Shown here: positions 6,713-14,604 of the stretch, one piece after another
Numbering within the stretch: position 1 is the first letter of the stretch
Layout: each line of letters begins with the position of its first letter
From: an uncultured Lachnospiraceae bacterium
GTDB taxonomy: Bacteria; Bacillota; Clostridia; Lachnospirales; Lachnospiraceae
Direction: 5' to 3'
DNA: 20,931 nt
Assembly (NCBI GenBank): GCA_910588885.1
Contig: CAJUSQ010000040.1
Coordinates: 1 to 20,931 of the forward strand
Made by a program: the position numbers and the translations under genes
Notes under the pieces: model-generated
What the model was told of the DNA's origin: nothing
The model's input: only the letters and a program-made list of their open reading frames with translations
Database searches by the model: none

Positions 6713-7732
6713 ATGGATATGCGAAAATGGTTTAAGGAAGCCCAGTACGGCATGATGATTCATTGGGGGTTATATTCGCTGCTGGCCGGAGAATGGGACG
6801 GAAAGCGCAGCAGCAATTACAGTGAGTGGATTCAGGCCAACCGGAAGATTCCGAAGGCCGAGTATGAGAAGCTGGCAAAGGCTTTTAACCCGGTATTTTT
6901 TAACGCGGAGGAATGGGTGAAGTTTGCAAAGGAATGCGGAATGAAATATTTTGTGATTACCAGCAAGCATCACGACGGGTTTGCCCTGTACCATTCCAAG
7001 GTGGATCCGTTCAACGTGGTAGATGCCACGCCCTTTGGACGGGATGTGGTTGGGGAGATCGCAGAAGCCTGTGATAAGCATGGCCTGAAGCTGGGGCTGT
7101 ACTATTCCCAGGATCTGGACTGGCATGAACCCCACGGAGGCGGTTATAAATCCGGCCATATTCCCTGCGCAGGAGCGGCCTGGTGCAATGAATGGGATTT
7201 TCCGGACAATGAAAAGAAGGATTTTGACATTTGTTTCCGAAATAAGATTTATCCTCAGGTGGAAGAGATTCTGCGTAATTATGGGGAATTATGCCTGATT
7301 TGGTTTGATGTGCCCATGACTCTGGAAGAAAACCACAGCCGTCAGCTTTTTGATCTTGTAAAAAAATACCAGCCGAACTGCCTGATTAATTCCAGGCTGG
7401 GGAACGGCGCCTACGATTACGTTTCTTTGGGGGATAATGAAATTCCCGATTCCATTCCGGAAAATATGGAATTTGATGCGGCTATGATGAACGAATGCGA
7501 CGGCTTTAAACCGTCCCCCTATGGGTTGTACGAGACCGCGGCTACGATGAACGACAGCTGGGGCTTCTGTGCCTGGGATCAGAACTGGAAGGACGCGAAG
7601 AAGGTTTCTGAGATTAAGAAAAAATTAAACGGTATGGGCATCAACTACCTGCTGAATGTAGGGCCGGACGCTTTGGGACGTTTCCCGGTGGCTTGTCAGG
7701 AGATTTTGCGGGAAGTAGCCAAATCCCTGTAA
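6713..7732 (+). CDS. GH29 alpha-L-fucosidase, cytoplasmic
   Basis: This 339-residue glycoside hydrolase would remove alpha-linked L-fucose from glycans by a retaining mechanism. GH29 landmarks are GMMIHWGLYS (13-22), the conserved TSKHHDGF (83-90), GLYYS (128-132) and the nucleophile Asp199 in LIWFDV. The protein ends after LLNVGPDALG, so it holds only the catalytic barrel and lacks the C-terminal beta-sandwich of the roughly 430-450-residue members. No signal peptide is present, so its substrates are probably imported fuco-oligosaccharides. The start at 6713 is supported by GGAGGAGG about ten bases upstream; a TTG at 6668 is an unlikely alternative. The divergent AraC gene is its likely regulator. 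No fucose transporter or fucose catabolic gene is in the window. Confidence 0.92.
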   Translation: MDMRKWFKEAQYGMMIHWGLYSLLAGEWDGKRSSNYSEWIQANRKIPKAEYEKLAKAFNPVFFNAEEWVKFAKECGMKYFVITSKHHDGFALYHSKVDPFNVVDATPFGRDVVGEIAEACDKHGLKLGLYYSQDLDWHEPHGGGYKSGHIPCAGAAWCNEWDFPDNEKKDFDICFRNKIYPQVEEILRNYGELCLIWFDVPMTLEENHSRQLFDLVKKYQPNCLINSRLGNGAYDYVSLGDNEIPDSIPENMEFDAAMMNECDGFKPSPYGLYETAATMNDSWGFCAWDQNWKDAKKVSEIKKKLNGMGINYLLNVGPDALGRFPVACQEILREVAKSL

Positions 7733-7784
7733 AAACACGTTCTGAGGATTCCCTGACGGAAGAGAGGAAGGAACGGCGGTGTGC

Positions 7785-7815
7785 GGAGCCGGAAGGAATG
7801 GGGTTTTCCGGCTCC
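7785..7815 (+). repeat. Hairpin in the fucosidase-MATE gap
   Basis: GGAGCCGGAA (7785-7794) pairs perfectly with TTCCGGCTCC (7806-7815) around an 11-base loop. No T-run follows, so it is more likely an mRNA processing or stability element than a strong terminator. The MATE gene may be read through from the fucosidase promoter. Confidence 0.45.
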
Positions 7816-7846
7816 TGGAGCTCACAAGGACGGAGACAGAAGAATT

Positions 7847-9178
7847 ATGAAGACACTGGATATGACCAAGGGGGTTCCGCTGAAGCTGATTCTGCAGTTT
7901 GCCGTTCCTTTATTTATCGGAATGCTGTTTCAGCAGGCGTATAATTTTGCAGATACCATGATTGTCGGGCAGGGTCTTGGGGAAAAGGCGGTTGCGGCAG
8001 TGGGTGTTACGGCATCGCTGTATGCAGTCCTGCTTTACTTTGCCAATGGAATGAATAACGGGTTCGGCATTATGATTTCCAGAATGTTCGGTTCAAAGGA
8101 TTATGCCGGATTAAGAAAAGCAACGGCAACAATGGTGGTACTGGATGGGGCCGTGACAATCGGGCTGACGGCTGTAGTGCTTCCCATGGTGAAGCTGCTG
8201 CTTCGCTGGCTGGATACGCCGGAGGATATTTTTTCCCAGGCATATGCGTATATTTTTATTATTCTGGCAGGCATGGCTGCCACCATAGCCTATAATATGG
8301 GGGCAGGCTTTATGCGGGCAGTGGGAAACAGCCGGATGCCCCTGTATTTCCTGATCTTATCCAGCGGGCTCAATGTGTCGCTGGACTTGTTATTTGTAAT
8401 GAAAATGAAAACAGGCGTAGCAGGAGCGGCTTTGGCGACGGTAATTGCCCAGGCGGTTTCGGCGGGCCTGTGTTTTTGGTATATCTGCCGGAATTATACG
8501 GAATTCCTGCCGAAAAAAGAGGACTGGAGACTGGAACGGGAGCTGACAAAGGAGATGTTTTCCACCGGATTGTCTATGGGGCTGATGCTGTCCGTATTTT
8601 CCCTGGGCTCCATTGTCCTGCAAAAAGGGATTAACAATCTGGGAACCCAATATATTACGGCTTATACGGCTTCCCGGAAAATCTGCGGAATCCTGCAGAT
8701 GCCCCTGGCCATGCTTTCAAATGCCAATGCGACCTTCGCAGGCCAGAATTTCGGGGCAAAGCAGTACGGCCGGATCCGGCAGGCGATGAAGCAGGTCATT
8801 GGAATTGCCTGTCTGTGGTCTGTGATTTCGGCGTTTTTCGGTCACGCCGCAGGTGGCTTTTTGATTCGTCTTTTGATCGGGGAAGCGGATCCATTGGTCA
8901 TAGACAGCGCGGTTTTAAATTTAAGGGTGGTTACCTGGTTTTATATTCCCCTTTCAATCTTAATCGTGCTGCGCAATGCCATGCAGTCCATGGGTTATAA
9001 AATATCCCCGGTGATTTCCAGCGGCATTGAGCTGGCTGTGAAGGTGCTGTTTTGCATTGTATTGATTCCGGGGATGGACTTTTACGGGGTTGTAATCACA
9101 GAGCCGATCATCTGGGTGCTCTGCGCGGTTTTTCTCGGAGCCGTGTATTTGATTTCCGGGAACAGAAGATTCTCTTGA
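7847..9178 (+). CDS. MATE-family multidrug/metabolite exporter
   Basis: This 443-residue integral membrane protein has about twelve hydrophobic segments in two homologous halves. The N-terminal hallmark PLKLILQFAVPLFIGMLFQQ is followed by YNFADTMIVGQGLG; the second half begins near SMGLMLSVFSLGSIVLQKGI. These are features of the MATE/DinF (NorM-like) exporters, which use Na+ or H+ gradients to expel cationic drugs or metabolites. The substrate cannot be assigned. The ATG at 7847 is favoured because translation there gives MKTLDMTKG and GGAG precedes it; the GTG at 7781 would start inside a hairpin. The TetR-type gene downstream is a plausible local regulator, and its promoter overlaps the end of this gene. 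Confidence 0.92.
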   Translation: MKTLDMTKGVPLKLILQFAVPLFIGMLFQQAYNFADTMIVGQGLGEKAVAAVGVTASLYAVLLYFANGMNNGFGIMISRMFGSKDYAGLRKATATMVVLDGAVTIGLTAVVLPMVKLLLRWLDTPEDIFSQAYAYIFIILAGMAATIAYNMGAGFMRAVGNSRMPLYFLILSSGLNVSLDLLFVMKMKTGVAGAALATVIAQAVSAGLCFWYICRNYTEFLPKKEDWRLERELTKEMFSTGLSMGLMLSVFSLGSIVLQKGINNLGTQYITAYTASRKICGILQMPLAMLSNANATFAGQNFGAKQYGRIRQAMKQVIGIACLWSVISAFFGHAAGGFLIRLLIGEADPLVIDSAVLNLRVVTWFYIPLSILIVLRNAMQSMGYKISPVISSGIELAVKVLFCIVLIPGMDFYGVVITEPIIWVLCAVFLGAVYLISGNRRFS

Positions 9179-9204
9179 AAAATTTCCGAATATTATGATA
9201 TGAT
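9175..9204 (+). promoter_or_regulatory. Promoter of the TetR-type gene
   Basis: TTGAAA (9175-9180) and TATGAT (9199-9204) are 18 bases apart. The -35 overlaps the end of the MATE coding region. Transcription would start near 9211, inside or next to the dyad at 9217-9230. Confidence 0.55.
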
Positions 9205-9216
9205 GATTTTAGGAAA

Positions 9217-9230
9217 AACGGGAACCCGTT
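9217..9230. promoter_or_regulatory. Candidate TetR operator
   Basis: AACGGG and CCCGTT form a perfect 6+6 dyad separated by AA. It sits a few bases after the predicted -10 and about 30 bases before the TetR-type start codon, as expected for an autorepressor site. Outer bases TTTTAGG and CCGAAAA extend the symmetry imperfectly. Confidence 0.5.
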
Positions 9231-9259
9231 CCGAAAATTGAGAATCAGGAGCAACAGTA

Positions 9260-9826
9260 ATGTCCGGACAGAACAGAACCAATATCGACCGTCTGCTGGC
9301 GGAGAGCTTTAAGGAGCTGGCCTGCCAGCGTCCGATTGAGAAAATAACAATCAAGGAAATTACCGACAGGGCAGGCGTCATACGGCCCACCTTTTACAAC
9401 CATTTTCAGGATAAATACGAGCTGCTGGAGTGGATTATCATGGAGGAGGTGCTGACCCCCATAAAGCCGCTGATCTCGGCAGGATTGGTAGACGAAGCGC
9501 TGCTGCTGATTTTTACCGCCATCCGGCAGGAAGCGGAATTCTATAAGAGAGCCAGCAGCCTGGAGGGGCAGAATTCCTTTGAACGCATTGCACGGGATTG
9601 TATCCGCCGGATTTTACTGGAGATTATGGAAAATCATGCGGTATTCCATGCTCCTAAGAATTCCTGGATTACGCCGGAGCATATTGCGGAATATTATGCC
9701 CAATCCATGTGTTATCTGGTGATGACCTGGCTGAAAAGTAATATGGCGGTCACGCCCCAGGAAATGGTGGAGGTATATAATTATATTATCAAACATTCCA
9801 TGAAGGAGGTGCTGGAAGGAAAGTAA
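9260..9826 (+). CDS. TetR/AcrR-family transcriptional regulator
   Basis: This 188-residue protein has an N-terminal TetR helix-turn-helix (about 29-48: TIKEITDRAGVIRPTFYNHF) followed by the usual KYELLEWI transition to a helical ligand and dimer domain. The C-terminal part resembles the DhaS-like branch of the family. CAGGAG lies seven bases before the ATG. It follows the MATE exporter and precedes the MMPL/YhgE-like pair, so either could be its target; TetR repressors next to RND/MMPL pumps are common. Its own promoter and a nearby dyad suggest autoregulation. The inducer is unknown. Confidence 0.9.
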   Translation: MSGQNRTNIDRLLAESFKELACQRPIEKITIKEITDRAGVIRPTFYNHFQDKYELLEWIIMEEVLTPIKPLISAGLVDEALLLIFTAIRQEAEFYKRASSLEGQNSFERIARDCIRRILLEIMENHAVFHAPKNSWITPEHIAEYYAQSMCYLVMTWLKSNMAVTPQEMVEVYNYIIKHSMKEVLEGK

Positions 9827-9965
9827 CAGAAGACGGCAAGGGCCGCAGCAGGGAGAAAGGGGAAGGCAGCCGGAATTTCTTTAGAGGGACGGAACGACAC
9901 TTTCCATAATTTGTATACGGAAGACTGACAAAAAATTAACATTGTAGCAGAATGCCATACAGGAC

Positions 9966-10003
9966 AAAAGGATTGCATATTCCAAAATGCAGTCTTTTTT
10001 TTT
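9966..10003 (+). terminator. Intrinsic terminator after the TetR-type gene
   Basis: Bases 9966-9977 pair with 9988-9999 over 12 bp, with two G-U wobbles, around a ten-base loop, and the T-run extends to 10003. The 283-base gap (9827-10109) otherwise holds no ORF I can support. No convincing promoter for the MMPL gene was found; TATACT at 10003-10008 lacks a good -35. Confidence 0.75.
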
Positions 10004-10109
10004 ATACTCAGCATAGCTTAAGCAGGGCGGAGCAAAACAGGAAAAGGCAGGATACAGGAGCTGCCGCTCCTTCGCCTGAGAATAGAAAAAGAAAGAGGTT
10101 GAGAAGAAC

Positions 10110-12236
10110 ATGATTAAATTAGGGAAAAAAATAGTAAAGCTTCGGATCCCGATTTTAATATTAAGCATTTTGCTGCTGGTTCCGGCAGGGCTTGGGTATT
10201 TGAACACCCGGATTAATTACGATATTTTATCCTACCTGCCCGGGAACATCGAAACCATGGAAGGGCAGGAAATCCTGCTGGAGGAATTCGGGACCGGGGC
10301 TTTTTCCGTGGCGGTCATACGGAATATGGAGGAAAAGGAGATTGTAAAGCTGGAGGAGAAAATCAGCCAGGTAGACCATGTAAAGGATATTCTGTGGTAC
10401 GGCTCTCTGGCAGACATCCGCATTCCCATGGAATTCCTGCCGAAGGATCTGCGCAAGGCCCTGCAGAATGCCGAAACCGGAAGCCAGCTGATGATTATTA
10501 CCTTTGACACTTCCATGTCCTCGGACGAAACTTTGGGGGCCATAGAAGAGATCCGGGGCATGACCAAACAGCAGTGCCTGTTAAGCGGCATGTCGGCAGT
10601 GGTTTCGGATATCAAAAAGATCTGCAACAGCGAGGCGGTCATGTATGTGATACTGGCGGCGGGGCTGTCTGCCCTGGTGCTGGCGGTAACGATGGATTCC
10701 TTCCTGATTCCGGTGATTTTTTTGCTCAGCATCGGGATGGCGATTGTATACAATCTTGGCACCAACCGGATTGCCGGGGAGATTTCGTTCATTACCCAGG
10801 CGCTGGCTGCGGTATTGCAGCTGGCGGTAACGATGGATTACTCCATTTTTCTGTGGCACAGCTACCAGGAGAACCAGGAGCGGTATCCGGGAGAGAAGAA
10901 ACGGGCCATGGCCCACGCCATTTCCCAGACGATTTCCTCGGTGGTAGGCAGCTCCATAACTACAATTGCCGGGTTTCTGGCGATGTGCTTTATGACCTTT
11001 ACCCTGGGAAAAGACCTGGGGATTGTGATGGCAAAGGGTGTGGTATTCGGCGTAATTGGCTGTGTTACCATCCTTCCTTCCATGATCCTGGCGCTGGATC
11101 CCTGGATTGAAAAAACAAGGCATCGTCCCCTGATCCCAAATCTTGGAAAGATTGGTGATTTTGTAACAAAGTTTTATCCGGTTTTTATTGTGCTGTTCCT
11201 TTTGCTGATCGGCCCGGCCTTTTATGGGCAGAGCCACAATCAGGTTTATTATGATTTGGTAGGGACCCTGCCCAAGAATCTGGAAAGCGTAATGGCCGGG
11301 GATGTGCTGGAGGCGGATTTTGAGATGGGGGCCACTCATATTGTACTGGCCGACAGTAAATTGGACCCGAAAGCGGCCCGGCGCATGGAAGAAGAGCTGA
11401 AAGAGGTAGAGGGCATGAAACTGGTTCTGGGGATGGATTCCATAACCGGGCCCCTGGTACCGGAGGAGATGGTTCCCAATACCTTAAAGGAGAAGCTGAA
11501 TAACGGGACTTATCAGATGATTTATCTGATGTCGGAATATAAAACCGGAAGCGATGAGGTGAACGCCCAATGCGACGCCATCCGCGAAATCATCAAGGAA
11601 TATGATATTACGGCCATGTTGATTGGGGAAGCGCCCTGTACGGAGGATTTGATTACGATAACGGATCAGGATTTTAAAACAGTCAGCGTGGTTTCCATCC
11701 TTTTGATTTTTGTAATCATTGCGGTAGTGCTGAAATCCCTTTCCCTCCCGGTGGTCCTGGTGGCGGTAATTGAATTTGCCATTTTCATAAATATGGGAGT
11801 TCCCCATTATACCGGAACGGTGCTGCCGTTTATCGCATCCATTGTCATCGGGACCATTCAGCTGGGCGCTACCGTGGACTATGCGATTCTGATGACAAAT
11901 AAATACAAACGCCAGCGGAGCCGGGGAGCCGGAAAACGGGAAGCCGTGTCCGAAGCCTTAAACAGCTCCCTGCAGTCGGTATTTGTCAGCGCTTTAAGCT
12001 TTTTTGCAGCCACCTTTGGGGTAGGGATGTATTCCAGCATTGACATGATCAGTTCCCTGTGTACGCTGCTGGCAAGAGGCGCCGCAGTCAGCCTGGTGGT
12101 AGTGGTCTTGATTCTGCCGGCCATGTTCATGCTGTTTGACCGGGTGATCCTGGCAACCAGTATCGGGTTTGGGCCCGAGAAAAATTTGGAAAAAGAAACG
12201 TTTCAGAGCAGGAGGAAGAGATATGAAGTTCAGTGA
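10110..12236 (+). CDS. MMPL/RND-superfamily transporter
   Basis: This 708-residue membrane protein has the RND/MMPL layout: TM1 (about 12-31), a large extracytoplasmic domain (about 32-170), five TM helices (about 175-330), TM7 (about 355-372), a second extracytoplasmic domain and a final five TM helices (about 523-680). The proton-relay Asp-Tyr pairs of MMPL transporters are present in both halves: Asp243-Tyr244 (TMDYSIFL) and Asp590-Tyr591 (TVDYAILM). Mycobacterial MmpL3 uses equivalent pairs. The family moves lipids or hydrophobic compounds across the cytoplasmic membrane. The 3' end overlaps the next gene by 14 bases, so translation is probably coupled and the products likely cooperate. 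It lies downstream of a TetR-type gene. The cargo is unknown. Confidence 0.92.
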   Translation: MIKLGKKIVKLRIPILILSILLLVPAGLGYLNTRINYDILSYLPGNIETMEGQEILLEEFGTGAFSVAVIRNMEEKEIVKLEEKISQVDHVKDILWYGSLADIRIPMEFLPKDLRKALQNAETGSQLMIITFDTSMSSDETLGAIEEIRGMTKQQCLLSGMSAVVSDIKKICNSEAVMYVILAAGLSALVLAVTMDSFLIPVIFLLSIGMAIVYNLGTNRIAGEISFITQALAAVLQLAVTMDYSIFLWHSYQENQERYPGEKKRAMAHAISQTISSVVGSSITTIAGFLAMCFMTFTLGKDLGIVMAKGVVFGVIGCVTILPSMILALDPWIEKTRHRPLIPNLGKIGDFVTKFYPVFIVLFLLLIGPAFYGQSHNQVYYDLVGTLPKNLESVMAGDVLEADFEMGATHIVLADSKLDPKAARRMEEELKEVEGMKLVLGMDSITGPLVPEEMVPNTLKEKLNNGTYQMIYLMSEYKTGSDEVNAQCDAIREIIKEYDITAMLIGEAPCTEDLITITDQDFKTVSVVSILLIFVIIAVVLKSLSLPVVLVAVIEFAIFINMGVPHYTGTVLPFIASIVIGTIQLGATVDYAILMTNKYKRQRSRGAGKREAVSEALNSSLQSVFVSALSFFAATFGVGMYSSIDMISSLCTLLARGAAVSLVVVVLILPAMFMLFDRVILATSIGFGPEKNLEKETFQSRRKRYEVQ

Positions 12237-14403
12237 GTTGAAAAACAGATTCAAACATAAATTTGTCATTGGGATCGCGGCAGGGGTGCTTACGATGGCG
12301 GTCCTGGGAAACGGAGCAGGGGTATATTCGGTACAAGCGGCCAATGCCGGGAATCAAAAGAGTGAAACGGTTTATGTGGTGGCGGATGCTTCCGGTAATT
12401 CCCAACATGTTATTGTCAGCGAATGGCTGAAAAATCCGGAAGGGAAGGAGCAGCTAAAGGACGATACGGATCTTTCGGAAATCGAAAACGTAAAGGGGGA
12501 CGAAACGTATACCAAAAACAACGACGGTACCATTACCTGGCAGGCAGAGGGGCAGGATATTTATTATCAGGGAACGACAAAAAAGGAGCTTCCGGTGGAG
12601 CTGAAGGTCACCTATACCCTGGACGGAAAAGAGATCGGCCCAAAGGAGCTGGCCGGGAAGAGCGGGAAGGTCACGATCCGGATGGATTATGAAAATAAAG
12701 AGCGAACAACAGTTCTGGTAAATGGCCGGGAGGAAGAAGCCTTCGTGCCCTTTACGGCGATTTCCGGCATGGTTCTGCCGGAGAACTTTACCAATGTAAC
12801 GGTAACCAACGGAAAAGTCATTTCCGACGGGAAGAATCAAATGGTGGTAGGCGTTGCCATGCCGGGCTTAAAGGACAGCCTGAAGCTGGAAGAAGGGGAT
12901 TTGGAGCTGGAAACGGAGATCCCGGAGTATGTGGAAGTGTCCGCCGATGTGGAAGATTTTTCCCTGGATATGACTATGACCATGGTAATGAGCGATGTGC
13001 TGTCGGATTTGCAGATGGATGACGGGCTGGATTTGACGGAGCTGACCGAGGCCATGGACACTTTGGAGGAAGCGGCCTTGAAGCTGGCCGACGGAAGCGG
13101 GGAGCTTTCAAAGGGCCTTGGTACCTTAAACGACAGCCTGGGTGAGTATGCTTCCGGCGTGGATCGTTTAAAAGAAGGGGTAGACAGCTATACCGACGGG
13201 GCAAACCAGGTCCAGGACGGGATTCTGGCGCTGGAATCCGGAGCGGGGGCATTGACGGAGGGAGCAGGAAGCCTTTCGGCAGGCGTATCGAAAATCAGCG
13301 ACAGCTTTACGGCGGAAAACGGTTTGCGAAACGGGGCAAACGCGTTGAAAAACGGTGTGGACCTTCTGGATACGGCATTGCATACGGCCATGACGGAGCA
13401 GGAGCAGCAGGCCATAGCGGAGCAGGCAGGAGCCGCAGTGGCACAGGAGTTTGCGGCAGGAACCCGTGATGCGATTGCAGCCCAGGCAGCGTCCCGGTTT
13501 GAAGCAACGATGCAGGATTCCGGTACGGCCATCGGGCAGCAGCTTTGCGGCAGCGAATTATATACGACCATGACGGAAGCCCTTTATCAGCAGAAGATTT
13601 TTGAAGCGTATCAGGCCAATCAGGCGGCGGTGGACGCAGCCATTGCACAATATGCCCAGGCGGGCCAGACCGTCAGTATCGGGGATGTGGTGGAAGCTAC
13701 TTATCAGCAGCAAACCGGACACAGCATCCGCAGCGAAGTGGAAGCAGGCGCAGCCGCTGTCTTAAAAGATGTCGTAGCGCCCCAAATTGCCCAGGGGATC
13801 GCTTCCATGGGAAAGGACGCTATGGGAGAGAGCGTGGCAGAAGCCTGTGAGACCGCGGCAAAGCAGGCGGCAGGAGCAGCAGCCGTCTCCGGCGCAGAGG
13901 GGGCAAAGGCCCGGATTGCCGCGCAGATAGAAGAAGGGGGACTGGTATCCGGTGCGGGGGCCCTTTCCGCAGGGGTGGAACAATTGTATCAGGAGGGGAT
14001 CCGTCCTCTGAAGGAAGGGGTGGATTCCATGACGGCCCAGCTTCCTGCCCTGACCTCCGGGATCGGAACCCTGGCTTCCGGCAGCCGTACCCTGACGGAA
14101 AACAACAGCGCCTTAAAAGAGGGGGCAAGGAAGCTTTTGGATGCAACCGGGGAGCTTTCCGACGGTGTGAGCAAGTTAAAGGACGGTTCGGATGAGCTTT
14201 CGGAGGGGATGGAAGAATTCGAGCAGGATGGGATTCAAAAGCTTGCGGATACCTACCACGGGGATGTGGAAACGCTTTTGAACCGCATGGAAGCAGTTTT
14301 GGATGCCGGAAAATCTTATCAGACCTTTACGAAAAAAGCGGCGGATGTAACCGGGAACGTGAAGTTCATAATCCGGACCGAAGGGATTGCCACGGAAGAA
14401 TAA
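12223..14403 (+). CDS. Secreted YhgE-like heptad-repeat protein, partner of the MMPL transporter
   Basis: This 726-residue protein has a signal peptide (positive start, hydrophobic 14-29, likely cleavage near SVQA at 36-39). A beta-rich region (about 45-245) is followed by a long helical domain. Two tracts (about 288-357 and 574-665) are built of seven-residue LxxGxxx repeats such as LKEGVDS and LSDGVSK, as in YhgE/Pip-type proteins. An alanine/glutamine-rich helical stretch (about 390-570) splits them. Unlike YhgE, I see no C-terminal membrane helices; it ends hydrophilic (GIATEE), so it is exported or peripherally bound. The start at 12223 has GGAGG nine bases upstream and overlaps the MMPL gene by 14 bases. 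It may extend from the transporter into the cell wall; that role is inference. Confidence 0.82.
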   Translation: MKFSELKNRFKHKFVIGIAAGVLTMAVLGNGAGVYSVQAANAGNQKSETVYVVADASGNSQHVIVSEWLKNPEGKEQLKDDTDLSEIENVKGDETYTKNNDGTITWQAEGQDIYYQGTTKKELPVELKVTYTLDGKEIGPKELAGKSGKVTIRMDYENKERTTVLVNGREEEAFVPFTAISGMVLPENFTNVTVTNGKVISDGKNQMVVGVAMPGLKDSLKLEEGDLELETEIPEYVEVSADVEDFSLDMTMTMVMSDVLSDLQMDDGLDLTELTEAMDTLEEAALKLADGSGELSKGLGTLNDSLGEYASGVDRLKEGVDSYTDGANQVQDGILALESGAGALTEGAGSLSAGVSKISDSFTAENGLRNGANALKNGVDLLDTALHTAMTEQEQQAIAEQAGAAVAQEFAAGTRDAIAAQAASRFEATMQDSGTAIGQQLCGSELYTTMTEALYQQKIFEAYQANQAAVDAAIAQYAQAGQTVSIGDVVEATYQQQTGHSIRSEVEAGAAAVLKDVVAPQIAQGIASMGKDAMGESVAEACETAAKQAAGAAAVSGAEGAKARIAAQIEEGGLVSGAGALSAGVEQLYQEGIRPLKEGVDSMTAQLPALTSGIGTLASGSRTLTENNSALKEGARKLLDATGELSDGVSKLKDGSDELSEGMEEFEQDGIQKLADTYHGDVETLLNRMEAVLDAGKSYQTFTKKAADVTGNVKFIIRTEGIATEE

Positions 14404-14500
14404 AACGGGTATATTTATGAGATAAAACAAAAATTTACAACAAAAACAAAAATTTTTGTATAATTTCACAGAGAGAATCTATAAAAAAAATACCCGTTTT
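14402..14500. repeat. Long-spaced inverted repeat around the corrinoid-gene promoter
   Basis: AAAACGGGTAT (14402-14412, starting in the stop codon of the preceding gene) is exactly complementary to ATACCCGTTTT (14490-14500). The 77 bases between contain the promoter of the corrinoid gene. In read-through RNA the arms could pair and act as a weak terminator; in RNA started at the internal promoter only the right arm is present. Confidence 0.55.
14434..14464 (+). promoter_or_regulatory. Promoter of the first corrinoid-protein gene
   Basis: A consensus TATAAT (14459-14464) is preceded by TTTACA/TTACAA (14434-14440) with an 18-19 base spacer in an A/T-rich region. The start would be near 14471, leaving a leader of about 134 bases before the ATG at 14605. 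The consensus -10 and A-rich upstream DNA suggest strong expression. Confidence 0.6.
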
Positions 14501-14535
14501 CTAAAAAAAATACAAAAAACGAATCATATATCCAG

Positions 14536-14590
14536 TATACTGAAATCACAAGGCAGGCGAAAGCCGCAAGTTTGGAGAGCATTCAGTATA
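14536..14590 (+). promoter_or_regulatory. Structured leader directly upstream of the corrinoid-gene SD
   Basis: TATACTGAA (14536-14544) pairs perfectly with TTCAGTATA (14582-14590), a 9-bp closing stem. Inside is a GNRA-capped hairpin: GGC/GCC around GAAA (14556-14565), extended by GC/GC (14553-14554 with 14566-14567) past a bulged A. Purine-rich joining segments flank it (TTTGGAGAGC at 14571-14580). The closing stem ends immediately before AAGGAGG (14590-14596). It does not match the cobalamin, SAM, glycine or c-di-GMP aptamers as I know them. It could be a small regulatory RNA element or an mRNA-stabilising structure. Confidence 0.45.
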
Positions 14591-14604
14591 AGGAGGAAAT
14601 CAAA

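Noticed and set aside
10581..11339. Minus-strand 252-codon open frame inside the MMPL gene
   Set aside because: Composition is that of a reverse-frame shadow (rich in His, Gln, Arg) and the plus strand is a well-supported transporter.
14471..14604. Cobalamin riboswitch before the corrinoid gene
   Set aside because: Biologically attractive, but the leader is too short and I see no B12-box or the usual multi-helix core.
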